A stretch of DNA of 64,000 bases from Rhea pennata (lineage: Eukaryota > Chordata > Aves > Rheiformes > Rheidae), in assembly GCF_028389875.1 (NCBI RefSeq), contig NC_084682.1, positions 5,466,001 to 5,530,000 on the forward strand, given 5' to 3'. This document shows, one piece after another, positions 30,253 through 43,700 of this stretch. Below the pieces are notes generated by a model. That model did no database searches and was not told the origin of the DNA. It saw only the letters and a program-made list of their open reading frames with translations. How positions within the stretch are numbered: the first letter of the stretch is position 1; each line of letters begins with the position of its first letter. Position numbers and translations under genes: made by a program.

Positions 30253-33200
30253 ATGTGGGAGAAGATGGAGACCAAGACGATCGTCTACGACTTGGACACC
30301 TCCGGGGGGCTCATGGAGGTGAGGCCCGGCGGCGGGGGGGGGGAGGCCGGGGCCGACGTGGGGCTGCAAAATGGCGAGGGACACCCCCATGCCCCCCCCC
30401 CCCCGCCCCCCGAGAGGGGCCCGGAGCCCCGTGGCCATACAAGGAAGTGCGGAGGGAAGGAGGCGGCTCGCCCAATCCGCGGGAGAGGCCCCGCTGGACA
30501 CGGGGCCGGCGGCGGGGCGGGCTCGGCCGCCGGCCCCGCACCGCCACCTCGGCGCACGCACCTTCCCCGGCGGGCCCGGGGCCGTCTCGCCCCGCAGAAG
30601 GGCGCTCGGGGTCAGGGTCCGGCCCAGCCCCTGAGAGCCCTCTCTGTCTGTGTGTGTGTGTGCATGTGCAGCAAATCCAAGCCCTCCTGGCTCCCCCCAA
30701 GAGCGAAGATGGGGAAAAGAAGAGCAGGAGGCCCGAGAAGGAGCCCAGGCGAAGTGGCAGGGCCACTAACCATGATAGCTGCGATAGCTGCAAGGAAGGA
30801 GGGGATCTGCTGTGCTGCGATCACTGCCCTGCTGCTTTCCACCTCCAGTGCTGGTAAGGCTCGGCACTATCTCCCTCTGAATCTGGGTGTCCCAGCCCAG
30901 GCAGTGCATTCCCTCCTGCCAGGCTGTCTCCAGCAGCTCCTGCTTCCCGTTAGATCCATGCCTTGTGCGGGGAGGGGATAACAGGGCCGGGCGCACCACG
31001 CAGGAACAAAAAGGAGGTGCAGACCCCACTTGTCTCCATCCCCGTGAGAAGTGATGAATCCGGGACAGCTGAAGTGAAAAGTCACTGTACTGCCTTCTCT
31101 GGGGGCTGGGGACTGCGATCCTCCTTTCTTTTTGTGCTGAGCAGCGTCTGAGAGGCCTAAAGGAGAAGCAAGGCTGCTAGCTGCACGGCCTGGCTGCTTT
31201 GATACTACCCGCGCTGGGCCTTCCCCCCCTCCCCCCTCCCCAAGCAGTTAACTTCCCCTCCTCACCCCTCTGAAAGGGTGCATTGCTTGGGGGGCCTCTG
31301 GAGGGTCGCGGCTAGGGGGAAGCCGCGGTTGAGTCTCTGCGCCAGGCCTGACGTTCCCAGCGCTTCCGTGCTGCTGCAGCTGCTGGGAATAATGGAGGTT
31401 GCTGTCTCTGTGTCTCCCTGCTTCACTGTTTACAATATGGCGACCTTCCTTTAAATTATATTTTTATTCTCAGCGCCATTTTGGCTGCATATATGACTTT
31501 CAAACCCTCGCAGTGCTCCCAAAGTATATTAAATGTGAAAATACCTTCCCTGTGTAAATCCACAGCTCCAGACTTTAGAATTGGCCCGGTTTATTCCTTT
31601 CCCTCCTTTTTCCTTCCTCCTGACGCTTTAGACTTGCTTGTGTCATCCACAGGAGTGATTGCTGTGAATTCCGGGTAGTTGGGTCCTCTTGCTTGGAGTT
31701 GTGTGGCTTTGTTGATAAAAGCAGATCTTTTTGCATGCAAATCTCGGGGCTGTATTGGAGGTGCCTGTAGAGGCAGTTGCAAGGCCGTCAGTAGAGACTG
31801 CAGCAGGGAGGACTCTCAGTGCCTTGCTTCAGAGCTTCTCAAGCTAACAACACAAAGCAACCCGGCAAAGGCACCTGAACTTTCCGCCCTGAAGTTTTCT
31901 CTTTTCTGCATCGGGAGCCCAGATGCATCAAAGGCTGCCTTACCCGTATCTCTTGTTCAACAGTTGACGCAGGCTGGTGGTTTGTGTTAAATTAGCACAG
32001 CCAGAGTGGATAATGGAGTGGAGGAGGGAGTGGGGCAAGTCAAACAGCTGGAGCTCTGGAGTGCAGAGTATTCTTCCTTAGGGGAGATTTTTTAACCGCA
32101 TTCCTTTCTCTCTTTCATGCTTTGGAGCTTTGTTTGCTATCCTGCTACAGCTGTCTTCTCTTTTTTTTTTCCTCCATTTTTTTTCTTGTGCTTCGTGGTT
32201 ATACTGTGTTTATAAGCTAATTGCAGGTCTCTGAACACTTATTAAACTGATTACTGATACCAGGAAAACTGAATGTGTGGTCACAGTTCTGTAGGGAGTG
32301 TCCCGTTAGCAGTGTATAGCCAGACTTGCCCAACAATGCCGTAGTGTGCAGCCATGACATCATCCCTCTTACCCTGAGGAAGTGCTACTGGTGGTAGTGT
32401 AGATTCTCTTAATATTTACTGAAAGGTTCACTAGTTTGTTTGTTTGTTTGATTATTTTTTGTCTGACCTTCTTCGTAGGCCTTAATTAAGATTTTGTTCT
32501 TGTATAGGATGTAGTTGCTTAAAACTTGGTGTTTGCTTTCCGATACTGTCAAAGTCAAATGGAAACACATTTGAAGCCTTCTCTTACTCAGGCTAGAGTG
32601 ATTGCTGAAACTTTATGTTTAGATTTTGAGATGGAAGTGCTGTGACTAATGCTAGAGAGTTTTTCTAGTTGACTATCCTAGTTAATGCTAACTGCAAATG
32701 AGTTCACTTTGTGCATACTTAAACCTGGCTTCATTTCATGACTTAATTTAGCAAGTTTCTTGTATTAGTGGGAAATGGTCATGAAGATCAGACATCTGTA
32801 AAGCTTTGGCTATATTCTAGTTGAGTCAGTTGTATTAAAAAAAGAAACTGTGGCTAACTAGTCACCTTTCAGAATAGGAAGAGAAGGCACAGTTCTGCTT
32901 ATTCTTTCTCACTTTGTTTGTTACCTTTCTTGGAATAGCTCTTAGATGAGCATTTGGGTGATCAACGCTAACCCAAGCCTTAGTGTGGGAAGCTGCATAG
33001 CCTGTAATGGCGCAGCAAGCCTGCTGCATACGGTTGCATGGGCTGCTTCTCCAGAAGACCTCAAGCTTGGGCAATATTTTGCCTCCCTGCTCGAGGACCT
33101 CTGTTTACCACTCAGCCAAAGCCTTCAAGTTGTTTCAGAAGGATGATGCTTGAGTTTTGTTTTCATGGTTTTTTCCTTTCACCTCCTACATCTTGCTTTG

Positions 33201-36200
33201 AAGTAAACTTCCGTTCTGGATATAAACTTAGGCATAAAGGTAGCACTTGCAACTTCCTTTCTGCCTTTTTTATTTAAAGAACAGTAGCTGAAATTCAATG
33301 CTTATTATAAGTAACCTGAATAGCAGTTTCAATATATTGCTCTGGCATATTAGCTGAATTTTTGACAGCTAAACTGTTCTTTAGATACTTATTGTAAGTT
33401 TTAGTGCTGGCTTGCATTTATTAGAAGAGCTCTAAATTGGCCTAGGAACAGTAGATCAGAGCTGTATAGGAGAGGTCATATTATGAAAGAAAATGAATGA
33501 CAAAGGGGAGTGATGAACGCAAACCATGTGGTAGGCTGAAGATAAAACCAGGAATTAAACCAATTCAGTGGCCTATGAACTAGTTATGTCCCTTCCTGTG
33601 CAGGGAAGGCTCTTCTCCACCATGTTGTATAAACCTACAGTGTGCGAGTTAGCTTCATTAGTTGAGTATGTGGATGTCAAATTTCAGTTGTCCCTACCTT
33701 AATGTCAAAATGAATTTGGTGGGCGAGGAATTGTGTGGATCATTTATTTCCATGTTCCTTCTGGTTGGGAGTGGGAAAGCACTTTCTGAGCTTTGATGGG
33801 CAGTTTAGGGACTATTGTCTGTGCCTATACAGCCTGTTCCGGTCGTTAGATGTGATCCAGGCCTACTTTGCAATTGTTCTAGTTAGCAGTGGTTGAATGT
33901 AAAATAAAGGCTTTAGCACCTAAACCTGTAGGGTTCTGCAGAAAACAGTACATTTGCAGCCAAAACCCTCTAAACTTTCCAGATCTGATAGTATTTTACT
34001 TCTCTGATGGCAAATAACAAGCTTTGATATATGTGGGAGTGACCGCTCTCCTGAATTTATGTAGCTAGAAGAGAGCTCCTGATTCATCTGTTGTGGTTTC
34101 AGCTCTTTTCAGAACACCATTTCAGAATCACTAGTTCAGTATAAAACTCCTACTGGTACTGGAAAGAGTAAATGTACTGTTAGGATTATCAGCCTGGTTC
34201 CAGATAAACTAGCTTGGTGGGAGGGATATAGGAAAATGTAAATTCCCCTCCAGATACTTAGTTTCACCATACTTGGATTAATAACATAGTCAGATGACTA
34301 TCTTCAGGTTTGAATTTCCAGAGAGCTTTTTTTTTCCTCCCTTCATTATTTCTTTGAAAACAGAACATACAATTTTTAGTTCTTGAGTCTGGTTTTGGTT
34401 ATGCTGTCTGCCTATAACCTGCTACTTGGGAAATAGTACAGTGAACATTTTCACTCTGTTGTTCTGTATTAACTTGGGCCTCTTGGAATGGACTACACTT
34501 TCAGTCATGTAAAGAATTTGTTATCCAGTACTTCTCATGGTGTTCTCCACTTATATTTTTCTTCTAGATATGTGACTATGAGAATTCCCCATGCTTTTGA
34601 GCCTGTGGTAAACTTGATTCATGTAGAAGTGAGTTTGCAAATTGACTGATGTTGCAAATTCATTACAGCTTCACTGAAGGATTAGAAAGATCCCTGTGAG
34701 AGGAAAAGTTTAGCTAACAAGATGGGGGAGGGGAGCAGCAACAGGAGGGAGAACTAATGGAGAACAGTTTTGTTTTGTTTTGAAGTCCCTTTGCCTGAGT
34801 TTCTGGTTGGAGGAGCCCTCTTCAAAACTGCTAACCTCACTGAATGCTGCTGTTGGAAGTCCCTGTTACAAACTGCATACAGCATGCTGGCTTTGAAGCG
34901 CTGCTAGCGTTGCAAAGTGCCTTGGTTGTCTAAAACTAATCAGCTGCCTGTTACGGTAAACAGACAATACCAGTGTTGTGACACTGCCCAGCAAAAAGAC
35001 TTTCCTTTGCTGTTGGATCGTCCTGTGGCTGTCCTGGGATAAGTATATTACATCTTTACTGGGCCTGCTAGTTCCATCAAACTTCTTGCAACACTTGCCT
35101 CTTCATGCTTATATTTGGAGCGTTTGGCTCTCTTTCCTCTCTGATTTGGCAGTCTTCTCTGAAGTACTGTTGTCGAAGAACTGGAGTAACAGAGCTGCAA
35201 AGAGAAGTAGATGAAGCTCAGCTAGCTGGAGTTTTGCTTATTTTCTGAGTCACATCAGTTAAATGCTTCGCACATAGAATGGAAAAAGTTGTGTTTAACT
35301 TGTAGGGCATCAATAACTCTTTCCCTGCCTTATTCACATCTAAAATTCTCCTGCCTTATCTGATATTGACTTTTACTCCAGCTTTAATTTTTTTTAAGTG
35401 TCCATTCTGTGTGAGGGTGTGAAGGGAGGGAAAGGTTAGCTGTCTATTGTCTTAGGTAATCACTTCCTTAATGGGCATCTTTGGCTGCCTCAGGCTTTCA
35501 GGTGAACCTTTGAATGCACTGAAATATTTGCCACTTCAAGAAATAGCAGGAGGTCCAGAAAACTGCATGAGAGGCTAACTTCCAGCCTAGAAGTGAACTA
35601 AGGAGGAGTAGTGTTTCAATACACTGATTTACATATGTTCGTGTACACTGACACTTCTGACGGCTTTGGAAAGGCTTGTAGTTAAACTTTGCAAAAGACT
35701 TTATTACTTTTTTTACATTAAACAACTGACAAAAACCTGCTGTAACACCTATTTAAGTGCATTTTGTAGCTGAGAGAGTAAGCATGTGCTATTCCAAGCA
35801 TTAATTTAAATGCATTTATCTTAATTTGTTAATTGTTAATTTGTACTGTTTTAAAAAACTGTAGAAGAGGCAAACAACTGAACGTTTATTTCTGTGCATG
35901 TTTGGTTCTAATACTTAAGTAGCGCTGAGGCCAGTGTGGACTACATACTGAACAAGAAAAAAAGCAATTGCATTGGCCTGGTTTCTTAGTGCAGAGAGTC
36001 ACTGCGCATGTGCCTGCAGATGTGGTAACATGATCAGTCTTGGCAGTTCTGTTAGGCAAAGTTGTACCAATGAAATCTTTTACTCCCTGTTTCGCCCTAA
36101 ATCTCTTCATGAAAAGCAGATAACGTCAGCCTAAATCCCTGAATTTAAACTAAAGACACCAGAAAACTACTGACAATAAAAACTTCATGAACTAATCTAA

Positions 36201-37694
36201 TTTGGGGACTTGCAGGTTTTGATTCTCACCTGTGTGTGCATGTGCTCATGTTAAATTGAGCGTGAACAGATTTTGCAATATAGGCAAGAGTATGTCTGAG
36301 CTGGGCATTCAGAGCAAGTCATGGATTGCTGCTGTTCTCAAAATCAGCATAAAGTGATGAGGCTTGGAAGGCATTAGGATTCTGTCAAAATCAATAAGGG
36401 GGCAGTGTAACTACTTAAGTTATACTTCGTCTTCTTCACTTGTTACTATTAGACTAATGTCATGTCAGACATCTGTAATGATATGAAGCTGTTTAAAAAG
36501 TGCAATGTACTAAACAGTCAGTAATGAAAGCTCTTAGCTATTCTGCCCCTTTTCTTGGGGAAGGTGATGATTTTATGTTGACTGGGCCGAGAGGTCTTTT
36601 CTGTGCAGCTGTGCAGTCCATTTTCGAGCTGTTCCTAGAGTTCAGTAGGATGTGGCAACTTGCTTCAAGGTGGAAGTCGTGGCTGTGTTGGTGCCCGATA
36701 GCTACTCTGGAGCTGGTCTTTCCTGGTGTGTTAAAGCTGCAGGCTTGACTCAGGGGAGCATTTCAAAGCGTGGAAAGAGCTTCCCAAAGGATTTCTAGCT
36801 CCTCTAGGCACTTGCAAAGGAAATTCTTAATTGGATTAGATTCATAATGCTAATCTGCTAATGATAGTTTGTTATGGAGATCTTAGCACTGTCTTATAAA
36901 TATATTCACCTTAATTTAGCGTGTTGCCTTGTGTCTTTTTATCACGCACAAGCTCAATGCTGTTAAGATTATACAGCTGCCTGCAGATCTTACAGCCGAA
37001 AGTGGGAGAAAGGCAACCAATTTAGTACACAATAAAGGTATAATGCTCTCTTTCTGTTCAGTTGTTTCTTCGGGTGGGGATAATGAATGGAAAGTTATAA
37101 TTACAAGTATGTCTAATGTAGTACTGTGCTTCTACTTTGGCTAGTATGAAGGACTTGCATGGAGAATGCCCCTGTAGTGTCCTGGTCTTCAGATTAAGGA
37201 CAGAATTGTATCTTTGTAGTAACAATCAGGGCTTGATCTGTGCTTTACCACCTGAAACCCTCCTTTACCACTTTTGCTTTGTACAAGCTAGTGCTACAAT
37301 GTAAAGAACACCTCCATAGCTTGCCTCCATGTGTAGGAAAGGCTTCATTAAGCCAAGCCTTCAGTTGTAGCACGGATTGAAACAGTATTTCTACACAGTA
37401 ATGGCACTAATATTCGTTCTTCTATGTGTTGGTCCAGACAAGTGGATATTAAACTGTTTCTATTTCCAGACTGACTCACTGGTTGGTGTCAGGCTCTTGC
37501 GTTTTTTGTGTATTCTTGGAATCCCTCTTATTAATCCTAAAGTCCATAACAAATAGGAGTCTGCTGTGAGGAAAGCAAGCTGTGACTTCCAGAGTAGGAA
37601 AAAGGTGTATCATTCTGGAAACAAGTGTTACAATGTATGAATATGTAGGCAATGCTACCTTTTGCAGTAGAAATCACATGCGAGAATGATGTAC

Positions 37695-37725
<31 letters not shown>

Positions 37726-40700
37726 GTCAGGAAGTGAGCTTGGACTTGTGAAAATGCTAATGTATTTCAGAATATAATATTGCTTTGTTCTAGGGATATG
37801 CAATACTGGATTCAAAAGAAGCAAGTGTAAGCAAAAGTATCTTGCCACGTCGAGTTACTGGCTAAACTTGTGACTTTGTGACATAGTCAGATTGTCAGAG
37901 CTGGCTTTTTCTTACAGTAGTAGAGCTACACTGCCTCCAAGTCGACTCACTAAATGTCTGCCCAGCTTCCTCTAAAGAATGCTACAGTACACTGGAGCTC
38001 TCTAAGCTGAATAGAAAGTGTTGTGCCTCCTTTTTTAATAAAGGAATTGACAGGTATCAGTAGTAATTTATTTCCACACCCTTTCTGGGTGTGGAATAAA
38101 TGCTTCCTATAGCCAGAAATGAAGAAGAGAAAATTCTATAAATCACTCTTCCAGTTGGTGTATCAGATCTTGAGTACAAAAGGCAGAGAGCATCTCAGCC
38201 AGCTGGGGGAAATCTAGTGCCTGAACCTGACTGTAGCCTATTTCTACTGAAGTCTGCTCTGCACGAGTCACACAAACTAGATGGAGCTGGAGATTACTGG
38301 CTTTGAAACCTGCAGAAAGCAGTGGCCTGAGGATGCAATTTAGCAGGCTGAAAACCCCGTGCTGAATTTCTGGCAAGCAATAGTGATTGGTGTGAAACAC
38401 CTGCCTATACAGTCTCTGACTTTGGGCAAGACGTCATGTGAACTTCCCAGTGATCTTAGTCTAGAATAGCAACAGGATCAGGATATGAAGGTGATATGGA
38501 AAAAGCAGAAAAGAATGTATACCCTGCTTTAAAGTTTTTTGGGTGGATATTTTTGTTGCTCTTCTCTCCTCTTCTCCTCAATGTTCTTGGGAAAACCTAG
38601 TCCATGTATAAAAGTCAGAATTTTACTTTGCTTCCGTTCATGTGAAGGTGAGTTCATGTTTTTGCTTTTATGGATCTGTATTTCACCCTCTTCTTATGTG
38701 CTAGTGTCCTTTTTTGGTCTCTTCTTGCTGCCTTATTGCTTTTATCCTTTTGAGCTCTGTCTCCTTTGAGCACATTCAGTGTGGCTAGGGCTGAATGTTC
38801 ATCTTTCAGAAACCTCTCAAACTTGTGGGGGGGAGGGGAGAAGATGGATCGACTGTTTTGTTTACACCAGCCTTTTTTGTGCTGTTCTTTAGAGTCAAGG
38901 TTGGATGAACTCTGATTCTCACTAGGGCTTTGTTGATCCTCCAGCCTCTTTCCTTCCCCTTTTGTTACTCTACGTGTCATCCTGCCTTGAGAAGATGACT
39001 TCTAATATGTTAAGACAGTGTTATGAAGATCTGAATACTTAGTAATGAATCTGGACTTTGAATTCCAGATATTGTTACTACTGTCTTCAGTACAGATATA
39101 AAGGAGTGATGCATGGGAGGAAAATTGGAGTCAGGATGTGCAAAATATCTAGATACACTTAGATCTGAATTTCAGGTCCTGGCTCAAGTTCTCCGAAGTC
39201 AACAATTATTCATACTGACTTCCACGATTTCCATTTGTAAATACAAAGTGTGTGTGTCTATATATATAGACACACATACAAATACATGTAAATATTTTTC
39301 TTATATACACAAAAATATTTTTCTTTATATCTTATACATGTGTATCCTTATATATAATTTTTAATGGAAATTTGATAACCCAGAGAACACTTTTTTTCCT
39401 TTAATTTGTTGCCAGTGGTTAATGAGGGTAATGCCTAATGGGTTGTCTAGGGAATGGTCTCTGTAGGCCAGGAAGTGTGACTTCCCCAGAAGTAACTAAT
39501 TACATCAGGTCATCACATGTTTACGTACAGCTTATCCAGTTTATTGAACACTCCTGCTTGTCAGGTCTTTGTCAGGACGAAGTTCCACTTCATGTTGGTG
39601 AGAACTTCTCTGATTCCCTGGGAGCCTTAAGGATTGCCTGTGCACAAGCACGCAGGGAAGAGGCTGGAAGTCACAGCTACTGGTGACAAACAGGAAGGAG
39701 AGTGAGGTGAGACAGCTAACACCTGCTTCTGTGAGGGTATACTTGGATTTCCCTTCCAGGACTGGAATGGCAAGAATAGATTGAGGAAGGGTGCAAATAA
39801 GTAACTTACTGAAGATAAAAGTACAGTGGCTGATGCTCCATAGTTGATGTGAATTGTACTACTAGCTTCAAGTAGGTATAGCGTGGAAAATGTTAGCCTT
39901 ATCAAGACCAGAAAGTTCCTGAAACTGTTACCTTTTAACGTGATCAGGTCATGCACAGAGGTCTAAGAAGAACAGATGCTATGCCTACCTTATCTGAAGT
40001 TTGGTAGTGTCCATTTTGGTGCTTGAGGAATCTGGTTCATCAGAAGGTTGTTTCTTGTACTCCTGAGTGTCATGACTTTGGCCTTACTAATGAGCAGGTG
40101 GCATTTGAAGAACTGAATATCTACTGTTACAGAACTTCACAGAATAATTTTTGCTGAAGAATAATCTCAACTACTGGAATGGAGACGAGAGCTGACAGTA
40201 TTCCTAATAATTATCTAAAAATAATAGTGTCATTTCTGTTTTTTAAGAAAACAGTAAATTCTTCTTTGGCCCAGGCCTCGCAATAGGGAGGTGAGAGAGT
40301 TGCAACAGGGAAGAGCTTAAACAGGCTGCAGCTGTTAACTGATTTTGTGAGGGTTTGTGTATGATGTGCAGGCTCCAAGCACTCTGTTCCAGGTGTCTTT
40401 CTCCTGCAGGGTTTTGGAGCAGCTGTGAACAGAAGTGGGTAACTTGGGCACAGTAAAACTGTTTCAAAGAACTGAATTTGTTAATGATGCAACTTTCTGT
40501 GATTCTCAATGGGGCGCTTGTAACGCACTGACAGTGTGGTTGGTTTCCTTGTTTGTTTTAGTTACGGCTGCCATTGAGGCCCTGCTGTAGGAAGCCAGAG
40601 AGCCTTGTTCTTTATGAAGCTGGTAGAACAGCTGTAGCTATATCCATCATTAGGATAAATAGGAGACCTGTAGAAGAGCTGGAAGTCTTTTTCCTTTATC

Positions 40701-43700
40701 TAGCTGGCAAACTTAACCAGCATCCTTAATTATAAGCCTGTCATTAAATCTTGGTAAGATAATTAGAAGATGTCTGGGAAGGAGAAAGCTGAAGGGAAAA
40801 CGTTCTTGCCTAGATTTTTTTCTTTTTCTTTCTTTTTTTTTTCTATGAGGTTACTACTTGCTGCTGTTTAGGGAGGGAGGGGAAAAAAAAGTCTCATTCT
40901 TGAAAACAATTGAGATCAAAGACAAGTTGTTCATCTGCGAGACACTGGTTTGTTTTTGTGCCTCCATTATCCCAGCCTAGTGGTTGTCTGCAGCCCAGCG
41001 GAGCCAGAGCATGCTATCGATTGTGTGGATGTGCTTTTGACACAAGATGGCCACCAGGAATGCCCTGTGTAAATAACTTAAGGTTTGCTTATAACTGGTT
41101 CATTTGAGAGCTTTGGTCCAGTTCATACTGAAGAAGGTGCCATTCCTTTGAGCACTGTGTACTTATTTACTGAGGTCAGTAAAGTGAAGAGTAGTTATGA
41201 GATTTAGGCTAACAACAGGCATCTGATGTATGAGAGCTCCAGAGTATGAAATTGAAAAACTAAGTGACTTGAAGCTATTGTTTGCTTGATTAAAAATTCC
41301 TAGTATACAGATAACTCTGGAAGATTTGATTTCATCATAGCTATTTAAATTTTATTTAAGTGAGACTGTGCATAATGTTCAGACCATGGGAGCTAGTCCA
41401 AAAATTTATAAGAACAAGTCCTGACAACATAAATCTAGTATGAATTTCAAGAGAAAAAGCCATGGGACTAATACCATTGGCAAGCAACTTACCTTAAGTG
41501 AGGTGGTTTTTTGAATACGTAGTTGTGAACATCTCCTTTAATTTTCAGAGGCTTTGTATGAATTGGTCTTCCAGATGTTTGTATAGGTAGTAATTACGAA
41601 AGTCAGGCTCAGCTTTTCAGAGTTGTCTTTGTCTTGAATTCGGAAATGTACTTGCTCTGCTGGGAAGATAAACACAAGTCACATCAAACACTCCAGGTAA
41701 AATCAGCACTGCCCTACAACTTATGCCTGTGGTAATAAAATGAGAAACTTTCTGAAATGAAGGTTCAACAGACTTTTACAGAATAGTGTAACTGATACTT
41801 GTGTAGCTCAAAGTAAGTGTTTCTTGACTGGAGATAAAGTTGGTGCTGTAGAGTAACAGGTCCTGTTGGCAGCAAGCACTAAGGACTGGAGATCTGCATG
41901 GTAATGAACCTATGAAAGATAAAGTGTCTGTGGTGTTCGTGCCAACATGCTAAATCCTAACTTGGTTATGAAGATCAAGTGTCTTGTTCAGATTTAAAAA
42001 TTAGTTTCTCTTATGCTTACAGTAAAAGGTTGAAGAATGTGGTCATAACTAGTCAATTAAAACAGCATTCTTTAGCACTTCCTTGGCTTTATGCTAAGAC
42101 CCAGGAAATGCTCTTTCCTTGCAGAGAGGCCAGCAGTGCAGAAACAGTATTCATCAGTCTTTGTTAGTGCAGCGAGCTGCCTTGATGAACAGTTCATTAA
42201 CCAGGGGGAGCAGAATCACTCTTTTAATACACTTGCTGTAGCAGTAAGGCCTTGACAGCAGGCAAAAAACCTCAGGAGGCCAGCCTGAGAGTTAAAAGCT
42301 TCACTGCTGGTCTGAAACTGGTATTTTGCGTTCCTTCCACAGGTCTTTCAGTGGAAGCATTGCTTAAAACGTTTCTATATTTATGTAGCTTGTCATTTAT
42401 GAGTACTGTATACGTAGGATGCCGTGTTTGTTTAGCAGATAGTTAAAACATAACAAAGACGACAATAATATAACTGTTTAAGAAGGAACCTGTTCTAACT
42501 CTTCTAGCCATCCTTCCAAATTTGCTATTGTATTAATTGTTTCATTGTAAATTATGTAATACTAAGGTAACAGTTAAAACAAATAACCCCAGGCATCTGG
42601 CAGTGTGTGGATGTCTGTCACACTGAGCATGCAGTGGAACGGGGCGCGTGTGTTTTCAGGAGTTCAGACACATTTGTCTGTGGCTGCAGAAGGCTAAAAT
42701 CCACTACAAACAAATCAGTCTGATTTCTCGTTCTTGGGGTGTTGGGAGCGGGGAAGGGGCCAGATGAATCCATACTGATGGTAATTGTAGCTCTAACAAC
42801 TTTATTTCTAGCAGAAGTAAAGCCTGAGCTATTGCAGGATCCATTTTAGGATTGAAAATGGATATATAGTACAGTAAGCACTCTAGGATCATTTGCAACT
42901 CTTCCCCATCGCCCCCAGATCTATTAGCAAAAGATTAGATTGGCATGGGGGGGGGGGAGGTACTGCTTAAGCCAAACATTTGACTTCATGTAAACTGTCA
43001 GTAGTTGAGGCTTTGGTAGTATCATCTGGAGCCCAATCTCTTGTTCATCCAAGTCCTCCAGGAAATGAGAAACATAAGGTGCAGGTATGTCTTCGAGCAT
43101 AGGCAGAGCACTGTGTTTCTAAGTGCCTGGAAGACCGAGGCCTCTGAAATCCTGCTCTCTTTCTCAAAATGGCTGCCAGATGTGTTGGCTCTACTGAATT
43201 CCCCGGAGCCTGGCACCGGCGATGCTGAGGTTATTACCATTTTGGTTCTTGCTGTGCTCTTCCCTCAGTCTTCCAGGCAAAGTGTTGTAAGATTGAATAT
43301 GACCCTCGATAGCTGCGGTACCTGCGGAGGCTTTCTGTGGAATGCCTGCAGGCACAGGGTAAGGCTCGCTGGGACTTTGTTTAAACAAAGGAAGTGTGTT
43401 TGTTTTTACAGTTGAAGCTTGGAAGCCTAGGCTGGAACCCTGTGCAACTTCCCTGTGCTAGGAGTAGGATTCTCTAGGAAGAAAGCCTCTCCCTTTGCTG
43501 CAGAGCACACGCTGCTTGCCAATAAATACACATTTTAGCATCTCTAATTTGACAATTTTGGAGACTTTTTGTAGCTTAAGTTGGATTTAGTTTGATGTTG
43601 GTCTGTAGATGCAACAAAATACATAGTCGCCTCTGGAGTGAGCTTCATTAGCTGCTGAAGTTTTAAATACCTTATTTCAATTTTGTATGTGAGACATATA

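Noticed and set aside
29185-30561. Long minus-strand open frame (over 450 codons) opposite the PHF12 promoter
   Set aside because: Consists of CpG-island and simple-repeat translation (poly-Pro, poly-Arg) with no domain; GC artefact.
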